Source of the DNA: Polymorphospora lycopeni
GTDB taxonomy: Bacteria; Actinomycetota; Actinomycetes; Mycobacteriales; Micromonosporaceae
Assembly (NCBI RefSeq): GCF_042237075.1
Contig: NZ_JBCGDC010000002.1
Span: 1 to 64,000, forward strand
Length of the DNA stretch: 64,000 nt
Direction: 5' to 3'
Shown here: one piece after another, positions 1 through 8,439 of the stretch
Layout: the number at the start of each line of letters is the position of its first letter
Position numbering within the stretch: position 1 is the first letter of the stretch
Program-made: the position numbers and the translations under genes
Notes under the pieces: model-generated
What the model was told of the DNA's origin: nothing
The model's input: the letters and a program-made list of their open reading frames with translations, nothing else
Database searches by the model: none

Positions 1-1286
1 GGCCCTCCCTCCGGCCGGCCGGCGAAGCGGTGGGCGGTGGACGGTCCGGCGACCCCGGCCGCCGGTCGGGCTCCGGCCGACGGCTGCTCGCCGGGGACCG
101 GTGGCCGAGGGACCGCCCGGTGCGGCTCGTACGGGTCGGGGCGGGCGGCGCCGACCGGGTGCTGGCCCGCCGTCGGGGGTTGGTCGTAGCCGCGCTGGTC
201 GGACGGGTGGTCCACCTGGCCGGGCGTGGCCTGGACGGCCGCGTGCGGCGGGTAGCCGGTGCCGGCCGTGGGCGAGGGGTGGCCGGGGCCAGGCGGGGAC
301 GAGGGATAGCCGGTGCCGGCCGTGGGTGAGGGGTGGCCGGGGCCAGGCGGGGACGAGGGATAGCCGGTGCCGGCCGTGGGTGAGGGGTGGCCGGGGCCAG
401 GCGGGGACGAGGGATAGCCGGTGCCGGCCGTGGGTGAGGGGTGGCCGGGGCCAGGCGGGGACGAGGGATAGCCGGTGCCGGCCGTGGGTGAGGGGTGGCC
501 GGGGCCAGGCGGGGACGAGGGATAGCCGGTGCCGGCCGTGGGTGAGGGGTGGCCGGGGCCAGGCGGGGACGAGGGATAGCCGGTGCCGGCCGTGGGTGAG
601 GGGTGGCCGGGGCCAGGCGGGGACGAGGGATAGCCGGTGCCGGCCGTGGGTGAGGGGTGGCCGGGGCCAGGCGGGGACGAGGGATAGCCGGTGCCGGCCG
701 TGGGTGAGGGGTGGCCGGGGCCAGGCGGGGACGAGGGATAGCCGGTGCCGGCCGTGGGTGAGGGGTGGCCGGGGCCAGGCGGGGACGAGGGATAGCCGGT
801 GCCGGCCGTGGGTGAGGGGTGGCCGGGGCCAGGCGGGGACGAGGGATAGCCGGTGCCGGCCGTGGGTGAGGGGTGGCCGGGGCCAGGCGGGGACGAGGGA
901 TAGCCGGTGCCGGCCGTGGGTGAGGGGTGGCCGGGGCCAGGCGGGGACGAGGGATAGCCGGTGCCGGCCGTGGGTGAGGGGTGGCCGGGGCCAGGCGGGG
1001 ACGAGGGATAGCCGGTGCCGGCCGTGGGTGAGGGGTGGCCGGGGCCAGGCGGGGACGAGGGATAGCCGGTGCCGGCCGTGGGTGAGGGGTAGCCGGTGCC
1101 GGCCATGGGTGGCGGGTACGCGGGGCTGGCCGGGGGCGGCGGGTAGGCGGGGCCGGTCGGAGGGGGAGCGGGGGTCGGTGACTGTTCGGGGGTCGCGTCG
1201 GTGACCCTGGGAATCAACGCTGTGGCGTCGTCTGTGCCGGTCGCGCGATGGCGACCGTTACGCCTCTCGGGCCCATCGCCGCTCAT
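1..1286 (-). CDS. Probable class E sortase, N-terminal part (3' end outside window)
   Basis: An open minus-strand frame runs from an ATG at 1286, five bases after the DUF881 stop, to the window edge without a stop. The protein starts MSGDGPERRNGRHRATG, continues through TALIPRVTD and becomes an extremely Pro/Gly-rich tail built of about fifteen copies of GYPSSPPGPGHPSPTAGT, then a less regular Pro/Ala/Gly stretch. No membrane segment or catalytic domain is reached. In related actinomycetes a class E sortase with a disordered Pro-rich N-terminus usually follows DUF881 and crgA. The identification therefore rests on gene order and the N-terminal style, not on a sortase motif. An open frame on the opposite strand across the repeat is a by-product of the 54-bp periodicity. 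Confidence 0.5.
   Translation of the reverse strand, partial: MSGDGPERRNGRHRATGTDDATALIPRVTDATPEQSPTPAPPPTGPAYPPPPASPAYPPPMAGTGYPSPTAGTGYPSSPPGPGHPSPTAGTGYPSSPPGPGHPSPTAGTGYPSSPPGPGHPSPTAGTGYPSSPPGPGHPSPTAGTGYPSSPPGPGHPSPTAGTGYPSSPPGPGHPSPTAGTGYPSSPPGPGHPSPTAGTGYPSSPPGPGHPSPTAGTGYPSSPPGPGHPSPTAGTGYPSSPPGPGHPSPTAGTGYPSSPPGPGHPSPTAGTGYPSSPPGPGHPSPTAGTGYPSSPPGPGHPSPTAGTGYPSSPPGPGHPSPTAGTGYPSSPPGPGHPSPTAGTGYPPHAAVQATPGQVDHPSDQRGYDQPPTAGQHPVGAARPDPYEPHRAVPRPPVPGEQPSAGARPAAGVAGPSTAHRFAGRPEGG
259..1095. repeat. 54-bp tandem minisatellite, about 15 units, in frame
   Basis: Units start at 259, 313, 367 and every 54 bp to 1069; the last is cut to a 27-bp half unit before divergent sequence. Units from 313 to 1068 (14 units) look identical by eye. 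The first differs by one base (ggcgag for ggtgag). The unit length is a multiple of three, so copy-number change keeps the minus-strand reading frame. Each unit encodes 18 residues, GYPSSPPGPGHPSPTAGT. Such near-perfect identity implies recent expansion or homogenisation. Confidence 0.95.
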
Positions 1287-1291
1287 GGGAT

Positions 1292-2131
1292 TCACTCTGG
1301 CACCCTCGCCGAGCGCAGGGCACTCGAACCGTCGTAGGCTGGCACACTCAGATCGGTCTCGACCGACTCTCGGTAACCGAGCTGGTAGTGGTCAACGGCG
1401 TCCTTGAACAACTGGACCCCCTCGGACTCGGTCAGCGCCCGCTGAAGGTGGGCGGGATCCCCGATTGCAGCGATCTTGAACGGTGGCGAGTAGACCTGCC
1501 CGTGGAGCAACAGCGTGTTGCCTACGCAGCGTACAGCGCTTGTCGACAGCACGCGCACATCCATGATCGACATCGCTTCGGCTCCACCGGCCCAGAGGGC
1601 GTTGACAACGGCCTGGACATCGCCCTGGTGCACCACGAGGTCGTCGTTGGTCGTGGCATCCGGCCGGTTGCCCTCGCCGACCTGTGGTGCGTCGTTGAGT
1701 TCAACGACCAGACCGGGTCCGCGCATCGCGGTGAATCCGGCTGCCTGCCGGCTCGACTCGGCGCGGTTGCGCTGCTCGGCGATCGGCGCGTCCGAGCCGG
1801 CGAACTCCTCGGCCTGAGCGGTGACCTGTGCCCGCAGCCGCGCGGCCCGTTCCTCGCTGTCGGTGACCTGCTGGCGGCGCTCTTCGATCAGCTGGGTGAG
1901 CTGGGGCCGGCGGTCCTCGCGGAGGGCGGTGCCGTCGGCGGTGGTCGCGGTCGTGGTGAAGAGCAGGCCGGCGGCGAGGGCGATCAGCGGCACTCCGACA
2001 CTCCAGCCGGTGCGACGTGACCTGGCGGGCCGCCACCTGAGTCCGGCGGCGACGCGGCGGAACACCTGGCGCCAAGAGGCGGCGCCCGAGGTGTATTCCA
2101 CGTTGCCTCCCTCCGCCGCTCCGGACGGCAT
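1292..2131 (-). CDS. DUF881 family membrane-anchored protein
   Basis: This 279-residue protein has a short basic N-terminus, one transmembrane segment at about residues 43-63 (VGVPLIALAAGLLFTTTA), a probable coiled coil at about 75-110 (LIEERRQQVTDSEERAARLRAQ) and the DUF881 core with GPGLVVELNDAP and WAGGAEAMSIMDVRV. DUF881 proteins are extracytoplasmic, of unknown function, and recur beside cell-division genes in actinobacteria. It is divergent from crgA and is followed 5 bp later by the putative sortase gene, so those two are probably cotranscribed. An ATG at 2131 is used as the start; shorter starts before the membrane segment are possible. Confidence 0.85.
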   Translation of the reverse strand: MPSGAAEGGNVEYTSGAASWRQVFRRVAAGLRWRPARSRRTGWSVGVPLIALAAGLLFTTTATTADGTALREDRRPQLTQLIEERRQQVTDSEERAARLRAQVTAQAEEFAGSDAPIAEQRNRAESSRQAAGFTAMRGPGLVVELNDAPQVGEGNRPDATTNDDLVVHQGDVQAVVNALWAGGAEAMSIMDVRVLSTSAVRCVGNTLLLHGQVYSPPFKIAAIGDPAHLQRALTESEGVQLFKDAVDHYQLGYRESVETDLSVPAYDGSSALRSARVPE

Positions 2132-2230
2132 CGATCGTCGTCCGGCCCGGCTGGTTCGCGGCCCGGCCGCATCGGGCCGGCACGCTGTACGTACCTGTCT
2201 TCAACCCATACGTGGCCTGAGCGCGTTGTC

Positions 2231-2257
2231 TTGACTACGCTAGCTCTCGAACATTAT
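2231..2257 (+). promoter_or_regulatory. Candidate crgA promoter
   Basis: TTGACT at 2231-2236 matches a -35 box. CATTAT at 2252-2257 is a fair -10, but the 15-bp spacer is short. It lies about 75 bp before the crgA start in the intergenic region shared with DUF881. This is pattern matching only. Confidence 0.3.
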
Positions 2258-2330
2258 TGGCCATGGACCGTCGCCCCTGCGTCCGGTTGTCAGGCCGGAC
2301 GAGGATCAACCCCTCACTCAGGAGAGCGTC

Positions 2331-2594
2331 GTGCCAAAGTCCCAGGTTCGCAAGAAGAAGGTGTACACCCCGCCGACCGACGTGCGCCCGACTTCGACAG
2401 CCGCGACCCGCAAGCCTAGCCCGATCTGGCTTCCGATCGCCGCGGTTTCATTGATTGTCTTCGGCATCGGTTGGCTGGTCGTCTACTACCTGTCCGAGAC
2501 GGCCTACCCGGTCGCCACCTGGGGTTACTGGAACCTGGCGGTCGGCTTCGGGGCCATGGTCAGCTCGCTGATCCTGCTGTCCCGCTGGCGCTGA
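2331..2594 (+). CDS. crgA: Cell division protein CrgA
   Basis: This 87-residue protein has a basic N-terminus beginning PKSQVRKKKVYTPP and two membrane segments, PIWLPIAAVSLIVFGIGWLV and then GYWNLAVGFGAMVSSLILLS, the standard CrgA architecture and length. CrgA is an actinobacterial inner-membrane protein that recruits or moderates divisome components (FtsZ, FtsQ, FtsI, CwsA) at the septum. The start is GTG at 2331 with GGAGAG five bases upstream. It is divergent from DUF881 and followed by a hairpin terminator. Confidence 0.95.
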   Translation: MPKSQVRKKKVYTPPTDVRPTSTAATRKPSPIWLPIAAVSLIVFGIGWLVVYYLSETAYPVATWGYWNLAVGFGAMVSSLILLSRWR

Positions 2595-2606
2595 CCGGCG
2601 ACCCTG

Positions 2607-2626
2607 TTATCCACAGGTTTTCCACA
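2607..2626 (+). promoter_or_regulatory. Two tandem DnaA-box-like sites
   Basis: TTATCCACA at 2607-2615 is a perfect consensus DnaA box. TTTTCCACA at 2618-2626 is a one-mismatch copy in the same orientation, 11 bp downstream. They lie just after the crgA stop and before its hairpin. Whether DnaA binds here is untested. Confidence 0.6.
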
Positions 2627-2642
2627 GGCGTGTGACAAAGTT

Positions 2643-2668
2643 GGCGGCCGTCCCCAGGGGCGGCCGCC
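2643..2668 (+). terminator. Hairpin terminator after crgA
   Basis: GGCGGCCG (2643-2650) pairs with CGGCCGCC (2661-2668) around a 10-nt loop. There is no T-run, as is common in high-GC actinobacterial terminators. Confidence 0.6.
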
Positions 2669-2736
2669 GATCATGTTGCCGTAACGAGCCTTAAGGTGGC
2701 CGCAGGATGATGCGGCCCGCCTGTTGGGACTCTCAC

Positions 2737-2752
2737 GTTACTGACGGGTAAC
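2737..2752. promoter_or_regulatory. Palindromic operator upstream of the etfD-like gene
   Basis: GTTACTGACGGGTAAC has matching GTTAC/GTAAC ends. It differs at one base from the element at 15341-15356 in front of the fadE5-like gene. It lies about 80 bp before the etfD-like start. The size and symmetry suit a TetR- or GntR-type repressor; none is encoded next to it. Confidence 0.6.
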
Positions 2753-2829
2753 CTGGCGCGTAGGCTGCATCGCATGGCCGGTCGTCCCCCCGGTCATCAG
2801 CCGTACCCAGGCAGACCGGGAGGCCAGGC

Positions 2830-4992
2830 ATGGGCACAGTCCAGATCGTCACTACGGTCCTCGCCGCCGCGATCACCGCGGTGGCGGTATGGCTGGCGGT
2901 CCGTGCGGTCCGCCGGATGGTCGCGGTCGTCAGGCTCGGCCAGCCGGCTCCGGAGCGGCTGACCGACCGGGGCACCCGCCTCAAGACGATGCTGGTCGAG
3001 ATCGCCGGCCACACCCGGATGCTCCGGTGGGGCGTCGTCGGGGCCGCGCACTGGTTCGTGATGATCGCCTTCATCGCCCTGTCGACCCTGGTGCTCGAGG
3101 CGTACTTCGAGGTGGTCAACCCGAGGGTCGGCCTGCCTCTGCTCAGCGGCTGGCTGCCGTACGGGCTGCTCACCGAGCTGATCGGCGTACTCGGGTTCGT
3201 GGGTATCGCGGTCCTGATGGTGATCCGACTGATCAACCGTCCGACCCGGGCCCGCGGGCTGTCCCGCTTCACCGGCTCCACCATGTGGCAGGCCTACTTC
3301 GTCGAATGGGTCATCTTCACGATCCTGATCTGCGGCTTTTTCATCCGTGGGTTCAAGGTCGCCACCGACCACTTCGACTACCCGGTGTGGGCCACCCCGG
3401 TGTCGCACGCCCTCGGGTCGGTGCTGCCGGCGTCCGAGGCCGCCCTCAGCATCGTCGCCCTGATCAAGATCGCCATCTCGATGACCTGGCTGATCGTGAT
3501 CTCGCTGAACGTCACCATGGGCGTCGCCTGGCACCGGTTCTCGGCCTTCTTCAACATCTTCTTCAAGCGCGACCCCGGCAGCGCCGGCTCCGGGCTCGGC
3601 GCGCTGCGCCCGATGATGTCCGAAGGCAAGCCGCTCGACTTCGAGGAGGCCGACCCGGAGAAGGACCAGTTCGGCGTCGCCCAGGTCGAGCAGTTCACCT
3701 GGAAGGGCCTGCTCGACTTCACCACCTGCACCGAGTGCGGCCGTTGCCAGTCGCAGTGCCCGGCCTGGAACACCGGCAAGCCGCTCTCGCCCAAGCTGCT
3801 GGTGCTCAGCCTGCGTGACCACGCCTACGCCAAGGCGCCCTACCTGCTCGCCGGCGGCGGCAAGGACCTCACCGGCGAGGAGAAGGCGACCGCGGCCCAG
3901 CTCGCGCACGTGGACGTACTGGCGCTGGCCGAGGCGGAGCGCCCGCTGATCGGGGGGGCCGAGGACGGCGGCGTCATCGACCCCGACGTGCTGTGGTCCT
4001 GCACCACCTGTGGCGCCTGTGTCGAGCAGTGCCCGGTCGACATCGAGCACGTCGACCACATCGTCGACATGCGCCGCTACCAGGTGCTGATCGAGTCGTC
4101 CTTCCCGTCCGAAGCCGGCGTGATGCTGCGCAACCTGGAGAACAAGGGCAACCCGTGGGGCGCCCCGCAGAACACCCGTGAGGACTGGACCAAGGGCCTC
4201 GACTTCGAGGTGCCCCGTGTCGGCGAGGTCGAGGACTTCGAATACCTCTTCTGGGTCGGCTGCGCCGGGGCGTTCGAGGACAGGGCGAAGCGGACCACCC
4301 GTGCGGTCGCCACCCTGCTGCACGAGGCCGGCGTCAACTTCGCCATCCTCGGCGAGGGCGAGACGTGCTCCGGCGACCCGGCCCGCCGGATCGGCAACGA
4401 GTTCGTCTTCCAGATGCTGGCCCAGCAGAACGTCGAGACCCTCAACGAGGCCGGCGTCAAGAAGATCGTCGCGACCTGCCCGCACTGCTTCAACACCCTC
4501 GGCAACGAGTACGGCGAACTCGGCGGCAAGTTCGAGGTCGTACACCACACGCAGTTGCTCGCCCATCTCGTCGCCAGCGGCAAGCTGACTCCGGTCACCC
4601 CGGTCGACGGCGGCGTCACCTACCACGACCCGTGCTACCTCGGTCGGCACAACCGGGTCTTCGCCGCACCGCGCGAGGTGCTCGGGGCGGCGGTCGACGG
4701 CGGGCTCACCGAGATGCCGCGCAACTCCGAGCGGTCGTTCTGCTGCGGTGCCGGCGGCGCTCGAATGTGGATGGAAGAGCGGATCGGCAAGCGGATCAAC
4801 GTCGACCGGGTCGAAGAGGCGCTGTCCACCGGGGCCAAGACCGTGGCGGTCGGCTGCCCGTTCTGCTACACGATGCTCGGCGACGGGGTGACCGGCAAGG
4901 GCGAGGAGGACAACGTCGAGGTCGTCGACGTCGCCACCGTCCTGCTGCGCTCGGTCAAGCCCGACACCACGCCGGCCAAGACCGGCAACTGA
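2830..4992 (+). CDS. etfD: EtfD-like membrane iron-sulfur oxidoreductase (ETF:quinone route)
   Basis: This 720-residue protein has about five membrane segments in the first 240 residues, a bis-[4Fe-4S] ferredoxin-type region (CTECGRCQSQCP with first Cys at about 300; CTTCGACVEQCPVD with first Cys at about 391) and two CCG-type domains (GETCSGDPARR, CPHCFNTLG, HDPCYLGRHN, SFCCGAGGARMW, GCPFCYTMLG). This is the architecture of mycobacterial Rv0338c/EtfD, which takes electrons from EtfBA, reduced by acyl-CoA dehydrogenases, into the respiratory chain. The start is ATG 2830, preceded by AGGCCAGGC. The upstream operator matches the one before the acyl-CoA dehydrogenase at 15387, which fits this role. 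A generic heterodisulfide-reductase-like annotation is the alternative. Confidence 0.85.
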   Translation: MGTVQIVTTVLAAAITAVAVWLAVRAVRRMVAVVRLGQPAPERLTDRGTRLKTMLVEIAGHTRMLRWGVVGAAHWFVMIAFIALSTLVLEAYFEVVNPRVGLPLLSGWLPYGLLTELIGVLGFVGIAVLMVIRLINRPTRARGLSRFTGSTMWQAYFVEWVIFTILICGFFIRGFKVATDHFDYPVWATPVSHALGSVLPASEAALSIVALIKIAISMTWLIVISLNVTMGVAWHRFSAFFNIFFKRDPGSAGSGLGALRPMMSEGKPLDFEEADPEKDQFGVAQVEQFTWKGLLDFTTCTECGRCQSQCPAWNTGKPLSPKLLVLSLRDHAYAKAPYLLAGGGKDLTGEEKATAAQLAHVDVLALAEAERPLIGGAEDGGVIDPDVLWSCTTCGACVEQCPVDIEHVDHIVDMRRYQVLIESSFPSEAGVMLRNLENKGNPWGAPQNTREDWTKGLDFEVPRVGEVEDFEYLFWVGCAGAFEDRAKRTTRAVATLLHEAGVNFAILGEGETCSGDPARRIGNEFVFQMLAQQNVETLNEAGVKKIVATCPHCFNTLGNEYGELGGKFEVVHHTQLLAHLVASGKLTPVTPVDGGVTYHDPCYLGRHNRVFAAPREVLGAAVDGGLTEMPRNSERSFCCGAGGARMWMEERIGKRINVDRVEEALSTGAKTVAVGCPFCYTMLGDGVTGKGEEDNVEVVDVATVLLRSVKPDTTPAKTGN

Positions 4993-5060
4993 CGTACCTG
5001 TAACGGATCTCAGCCGGGGTTCAGGGAGCGCCCAGGGAGGCGTCAGGGCAGAGCGCCGTC

Positions 5061-5089
5061 TTGATTCACTTTGGAGACACCTCTAAGGT
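5061..5089 (+). promoter_or_regulatory. Promoter of the first NlpC/P60 gene
   Basis: TTGATT (5061-5066), a 17-bp spacer and TAAGGT (5084-5089) form a good primary-sigma promoter about 85 bp before the proposed GTG start. Unlike the paralogue at 8586, no riboswitch is visible in this leader. Confidence 0.55.
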
Positions 5090-5173
5090 GAGGCACCGAC
5101 CGTGTGTGGATGTCGGCCTCCGTTCTTCCCCCGAGAGGCGCCCGCGGTCGCAACTAAGGAGTCGGGGTCTCCG

Positions 5174-6154
5174 GTGGCCAGCCGTTACCGATTGCCGAGT
5201 CTCGGCGCGCGAGTCCTCCTTGCCCTCAGCGCGGCGCTGGCCGTGACCCTGCTGCCCGGGATACCGGCGCAGGCACAGCCGACCGCCGCCCAACTCGAGG
5301 CGCAGATCAACGACAAGTGGCACGAACTCGAACCGATCATCGAGCAGTACAACAAGGTCCGTGTCGAGTTGAAGGCCAACGAGAAGAAGGCGGCCGAACT
5401 CGACAAGAAGATCCAGCCGCTGATGTTGCAGACCGAGATGGCGACCGAGCGGATCGGCCTGCTCGCCACCCGGCAGTACAAGGGCGGCCCGTCGTTGAGC
5501 CTCAACGCGCTGCTCACCGTCGGCACGCCGGACAGCCTCGCCGACCAGATGACGATGCTCCGGATGCTGGCCCGCCACGAGCAGCGGCAGGTTGCCGGCG
5601 TCGTCACCGTGAAGGAGCAGTACGAGACGGAGAAGATGACCCTCGAGACGGTCATCACCGAGCAGCGCAAGCAGGATGCCGATCTCGCGGCGAAGAAGAA
5701 GAAGATCGACACCGAGATCAAGAACCTGGAGCGGCTGCAGGCCCAGATGAACATCCCGATCGGCCCGCCGGTCCGCATCGGTACCTGCCCGACCAACCAC
5801 CCGAACCGTGCCGTGGCCACCGCCTGCGCCCAGATCGGCAAGCCGTACGTGTGGGGCGCGGCCGGTCCGAACTCCTTCGACTGCTCCGGCCTGACCCAGT
5901 ACGCGTGGGCCCGGGCCGGCGTGTCCCTGCCGCACTACACCGGCGCGCAGTGGAACCGCGGAACCGCGGTGAGCCGGGCCGATGCCAAAGCCGGAGACCT
6001 GGTCTTCTTCGGTAGCGACCTGAGCCACGTGGGCATCTATCTCGGCAACGGGGTCACGGTGCACGCCCCCCGGGCCGGCCTACCGGTGCAGATGGCGAGC
6101 ATCGACCAGATGGGCAAGCCGGTCGTCGGCTTCCGGCGCGTCGGAACCGGATAG
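5174..6154 (+). CDS. Secreted NlpC/P60 (C40) peptidoglycan endopeptidase
   Basis: A signal peptide (RVLLALSAALAVTLLPGIPAQAQ) is followed by a long coiled coil (about residues 30-190, rich in E, K and Q) and a C-terminal NlpC/P60 domain. Catalytic Cys is in DCSG (about residue 237), the first His in SHVGIY and the third polar residue in VHAPRA. This RipA/RipC-like layout cleaves D-Glu/mDAP bonds in peptidoglycan stems, with the coiled coil regulating activity. The GTG at 5174 is preferred over the in-frame start at 5102 because AAGGAG sits at 5156-5161 and the signal peptide then begins correctly. It is paralogous to the gene at 8586; the two bracket an amidase. Confidence 0.9.
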   Translation: MASRYRLPSLGARVLLALSAALAVTLLPGIPAQAQPTAAQLEAQINDKWHELEPIIEQYNKVRVELKANEKKAAELDKKIQPLMLQTEMATERIGLLATRQYKGGPSLSLNALLTVGTPDSLADQMTMLRMLARHEQRQVAGVVTVKEQYETEKMTLETVITEQRKQDADLAAKKKKIDTEIKNLERLQAQMNIPIGPPVRIGTCPTNHPNRAVATACAQIGKPYVWGAAGPNSFDCSGLTQYAWARAGVSLPHYTGAQWNRGTAVSRADAKAGDLVFFGSDLSHVGIYLGNGVTVHAPRAGLPVQMASIDQMGKPVVGFRRVGTG

Positions 6155-6168
6155 GCACCTGTTCCCAC

Positions 6169-6201
6169 GAATCGGCCCCCGCGCCCGGCGGGGGCCGATT
6201 C
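6169..6201. terminator. Bidirectional terminator
   Basis: GAATCGGCCCCCGC (6169-6182) and GCGGGGGCCGATTC (6188-6201) form a perfect 14-bp stem with a 5-nt loop. TTTT follows on the plus side. It separates two convergent genes. Confidence 0.9.
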
Positions 6202-6213
6202 TTTTGGAACGGG

Positions 6214-8202
6214 TCAGCGCGGAGCGCCGACTGGTGACATGAGGATCTGTACGTCCTCCCGGTCCACGTACATGAACCGGTGTCCGAACTGGATCTGCAC
6301 GTACGTCTTCTCGCCGCGGATCACCGTCCAGTCGCCGGGCGAGTTGCCCTCGTACGTGCTGGCCCGGTAGTACTCGCTGCCCAGCACGTCACCGACGGCG
6401 TACCGTTCGCCGGCCTTCATCGTGTACTGCAACGGGGAGATCGTCTGGTAGGGCACCCCCGCCGGGTACGCCGCCGCCTCGGGGTAGGCACGGCCGTACA
6501 GCGGGATGGTGTCCTTGCCGGGCTTCGGGGTGGCGACCAGGCCGATCGACCACTTGCCGTTCGGCGCCGACGGCGGATTGTGGAACCACGCCTTCTGCCC
6601 GAGATACCAGATCGCCGTCCAGTCGCCGCGCCGCTCGGCGATCGCGTACGTCTGCCCTGCCGACGCCCGCGCTCCGTGGTCGGAGATGTGCATCGTGTTC
6701 GGCGTACCGTCGGGGCGCTTCGCCAGGTCGTTGACGAGCGGGGCGTCCGGGCTCGGCGCGCTGCGCAGGATCACCGACGACGAGCCGCGCGACGGGCACG
6801 GTACGCCCGCGACCTCGCAGCCGGTGAACGCCGGCCGGTTCGTCGCGAAGTCCGGGTCGATCGTGACCAGGCCGGTACGGTGCGTGCCGGTGCTCCAGAA
6901 CGGCGCCTTCAGCAGGTCGAAGTAGTGCGACCAGTTCCAGTACGGGCCCGGGTCCCAGTGCATGCTGCCCATGTTGCTGGCGAGCGTGCCGGGCACGTTG
7001 TCGTGCCCGATGATGTGCTGCCGGTCGAGCGGGATGCCGAGCCGCAGCGCCAGGTGCCGCACCAGCTTGGCGGAGGTGCGGTACATCGCCTCGGTGTACC
7101 AGGTGCCCTGGGCGGCGAAGCCCTCGTGTTCCAGGCCGATCGCCTTGGCGTTGACGAACCAGTTGCCGGCGTGCCAGCCGACGTCCTTGGCCTTCAGGTG
7201 CTGGGCGATGTGCCCGTCGACCGAGCGCAGCGTGTAGTGCCAGCTCACCCAGTTCTTGTCCTGGGCCAGCCGGGTCGTGCCGGCGAAGTAGCCCTCGGCG
7301 TCGTGGATGACGATGTACTCGATCTTCTGCTGGGCCGGGCGGTTGCCCTTGTCGTGGTTGCCGTAGCTGGTCGGGACCGTTCCGTCGCCGCGCAGTTCGT
7401 ACGGCGCCGGCAGCCACTCGCAGGAGATGTCGTCCGGGCACTCCAGCCCGTCCGGGCGGGCCAGCTTGCGCAGGCCGAGCCGGTCCAGCCAGGACGTCGC
7501 CGGGGTGAGGCCGGCGTGCCGGGCCAGACTGACCTGGTGGCCGTCGTCGGTCCGCCGGGTCGCGCCGGTACGGATCGTCGAGTAGACCTCGTCGGCGAAG
7601 GCGGCCGCCGCGTCACGGGTGTCGGCGCCGGAGTAGCGCGCGACCGCGCCGTACCAGTCGGCCGGGTCGCTGCCGGCACCCTGCGGGGCACCCAGTTCCC
7701 GCTGGTACGCGGCGAGCAGCGCGGCGCCGCCGCGGATGTTGACCACCGGGTCGGTACGCAGCGCCTCGGCTCCGGCCCCGGTCAGTCCGGCGGCGGTGCC
7801 GAGGGTACGCAGCGCCGCCTCGTCCGGCGGGTTCGGCGCGGGGTGTTCGAGTTCGATCGCCTCGCGGGAGGTGTCGCCGCGCGGGTCCTCGTGGGTGCCG
7901 TGGTGACCGGGTACCGGCAGGCTCGCCACGTGCGCGGCGTCGGTGAGGTGCATCGGGCCGTACCCGCCGCTCGTGCTCGGCGTGCCGGCGTTGGTGTCCC
8001 AGCGCGACTGCAGGTACGACACGCCGAGCAGGATGCTCTCCGGTACGCCGTACTCGGCGGACGCGGCGGCGTACTGCTGCTGTCTGGTATCGGTCGGGGC
8101 TGGCACGGCGGGTGCCGGGCTGACCGGCACGAGCGTCGCGGCGCCGACGACCGCGACGCTGAGCAGGATCCGCCTGCCCGTCGGCTTGGTGAGACGCTGC
8201 AT
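6214..8202 (-). CDS. Secreted N-acetylmuramoyl-L-alanine amidase (Amidase_2/PGRP)
   Basis: This 662-residue protein begins with a signal peptide (RRILLSVAVVGAATLVPVSPAPA). Residues about 40-215 resemble a lysozyme-like helical region (ASAEYGVPESILLGVSYLQSRW). Residues about 290-440 form a zinc amidase domain: YIVIHDAEGYFAGT, SWHYTLRSVDGHIAQ, DVGWHAGNWFVN, IGLEHEGF, IIGHDNVPG. His in VIHD and in the later segments are the expected metal ligands. The C-terminal third has SH3-like wall-binding character (YAIAERRGDWTAIWYLGQKAWFHN). It cleaves the MurNAc-L-Ala bond. ATG 8202 is preceded by GGAGG. It lies convergent with the first NlpC/P60 gene and divergent from the second. Confidence 0.9.
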   Translation of the reverse strand: MQRLTKPTGRRILLSVAVVGAATLVPVSPAPAVPAPTDTRQQQYAAASAEYGVPESILLGVSYLQSRWDTNAGTPSTSGGYGPMHLTDAAHVASLPVPGHHGTHEDPRGDTSREAIELEHPAPNPPDEAALRTLGTAAGLTGAGAEALRTDPVVNIRGGAALLAAYQRELGAPQGAGSDPADWYGAVARYSGADTRDAAAAFADEVYSTIRTGATRRTDDGHQVSLARHAGLTPATSWLDRLGLRKLARPDGLECPDDISCEWLPAPYELRGDGTVPTSYGNHDKGNRPAQQKIEYIVIHDAEGYFAGTTRLAQDKNWVSWHYTLRSVDGHIAQHLKAKDVGWHAGNWFVNAKAIGLEHEGFAAQGTWYTEAMYRTSAKLVRHLALRLGIPLDRQHIIGHDNVPGTLASNMGSMHWDPGPYWNWSHYFDLLKAPFWSTGTHRTGLVTIDPDFATNRPAFTGCEVAGVPCPSRGSSSVILRSAPSPDAPLVNDLAKRPDGTPNTMHISDHGARASAGQTYAIAERRGDWTAIWYLGQKAWFHNPPSAPNGKWSIGLVATPKPGKDTIPLYGRAYPEAAAYPAGVPYQTISPLQYTMKAGERYAVGDVLGSEYYRASTYEGNSPGDWTVIRGEKTYVQIQFGHRFMYVDREDVQILMSPVGAPR

Positions 8203-8439
8203 CGAACCTCCAGTCGGATTGATCTATGTCGTCACCTTCGTCCGTGTGGCCGCTCCCGTCAATGGATTCCGGACGATGTCTGCGTACTGTAGGAAACTTT
8301 CATGCCTGACTGACTGCGACAGGCTTGACACGCAACGGATTTCACAGGTCCGGTGGTTGCGCATTGATAACGACGCTGCCTAATGTGATGAACCGTCGAG
8401 CGGGATCCGGCCATCCACCAGGGATGGCGTCGACTCGAC
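8203..8439. other. Divergent intergenic region upstream of the c-di-AMP riboswitch
   Basis: No convincing gene is seen. A plausible plus-strand promoter for the riboswitch transcript is TTGCGC (8357-8362), an 18-bp spacer and TAATGT (8381-8386). The amidase promoter must lie here on the other strand but is not clearly resolved. Confidence 0.4.

Noticed and set aside
259..1095. CRISPR array
   Set aside because: The repeats are contiguous with no unique spacers and encode a protein repeat.
101..1204. Long plus-strand frame across the repeat region (SRCRPWVRGGRGQAGTRD repeats)
   Set aside because: It is a by-product of the 54-bp period. The minus-strand frame starts 5 bp after DUF881, has a sensible N-terminus and Pro-rich composition.
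2595..2829. Chromosomal origin of replication
   Set aside because: Only two DnaA boxes, no AT-rich unwinding region and no dnaA/dnaN neighbours.
2797..4650. 617-residue minus-strand frame opposite the etfD-like gene
   Set aside because: It is the antisense of a gene with clear Fe-S motifs; the high GC keeps the opposite frame open.
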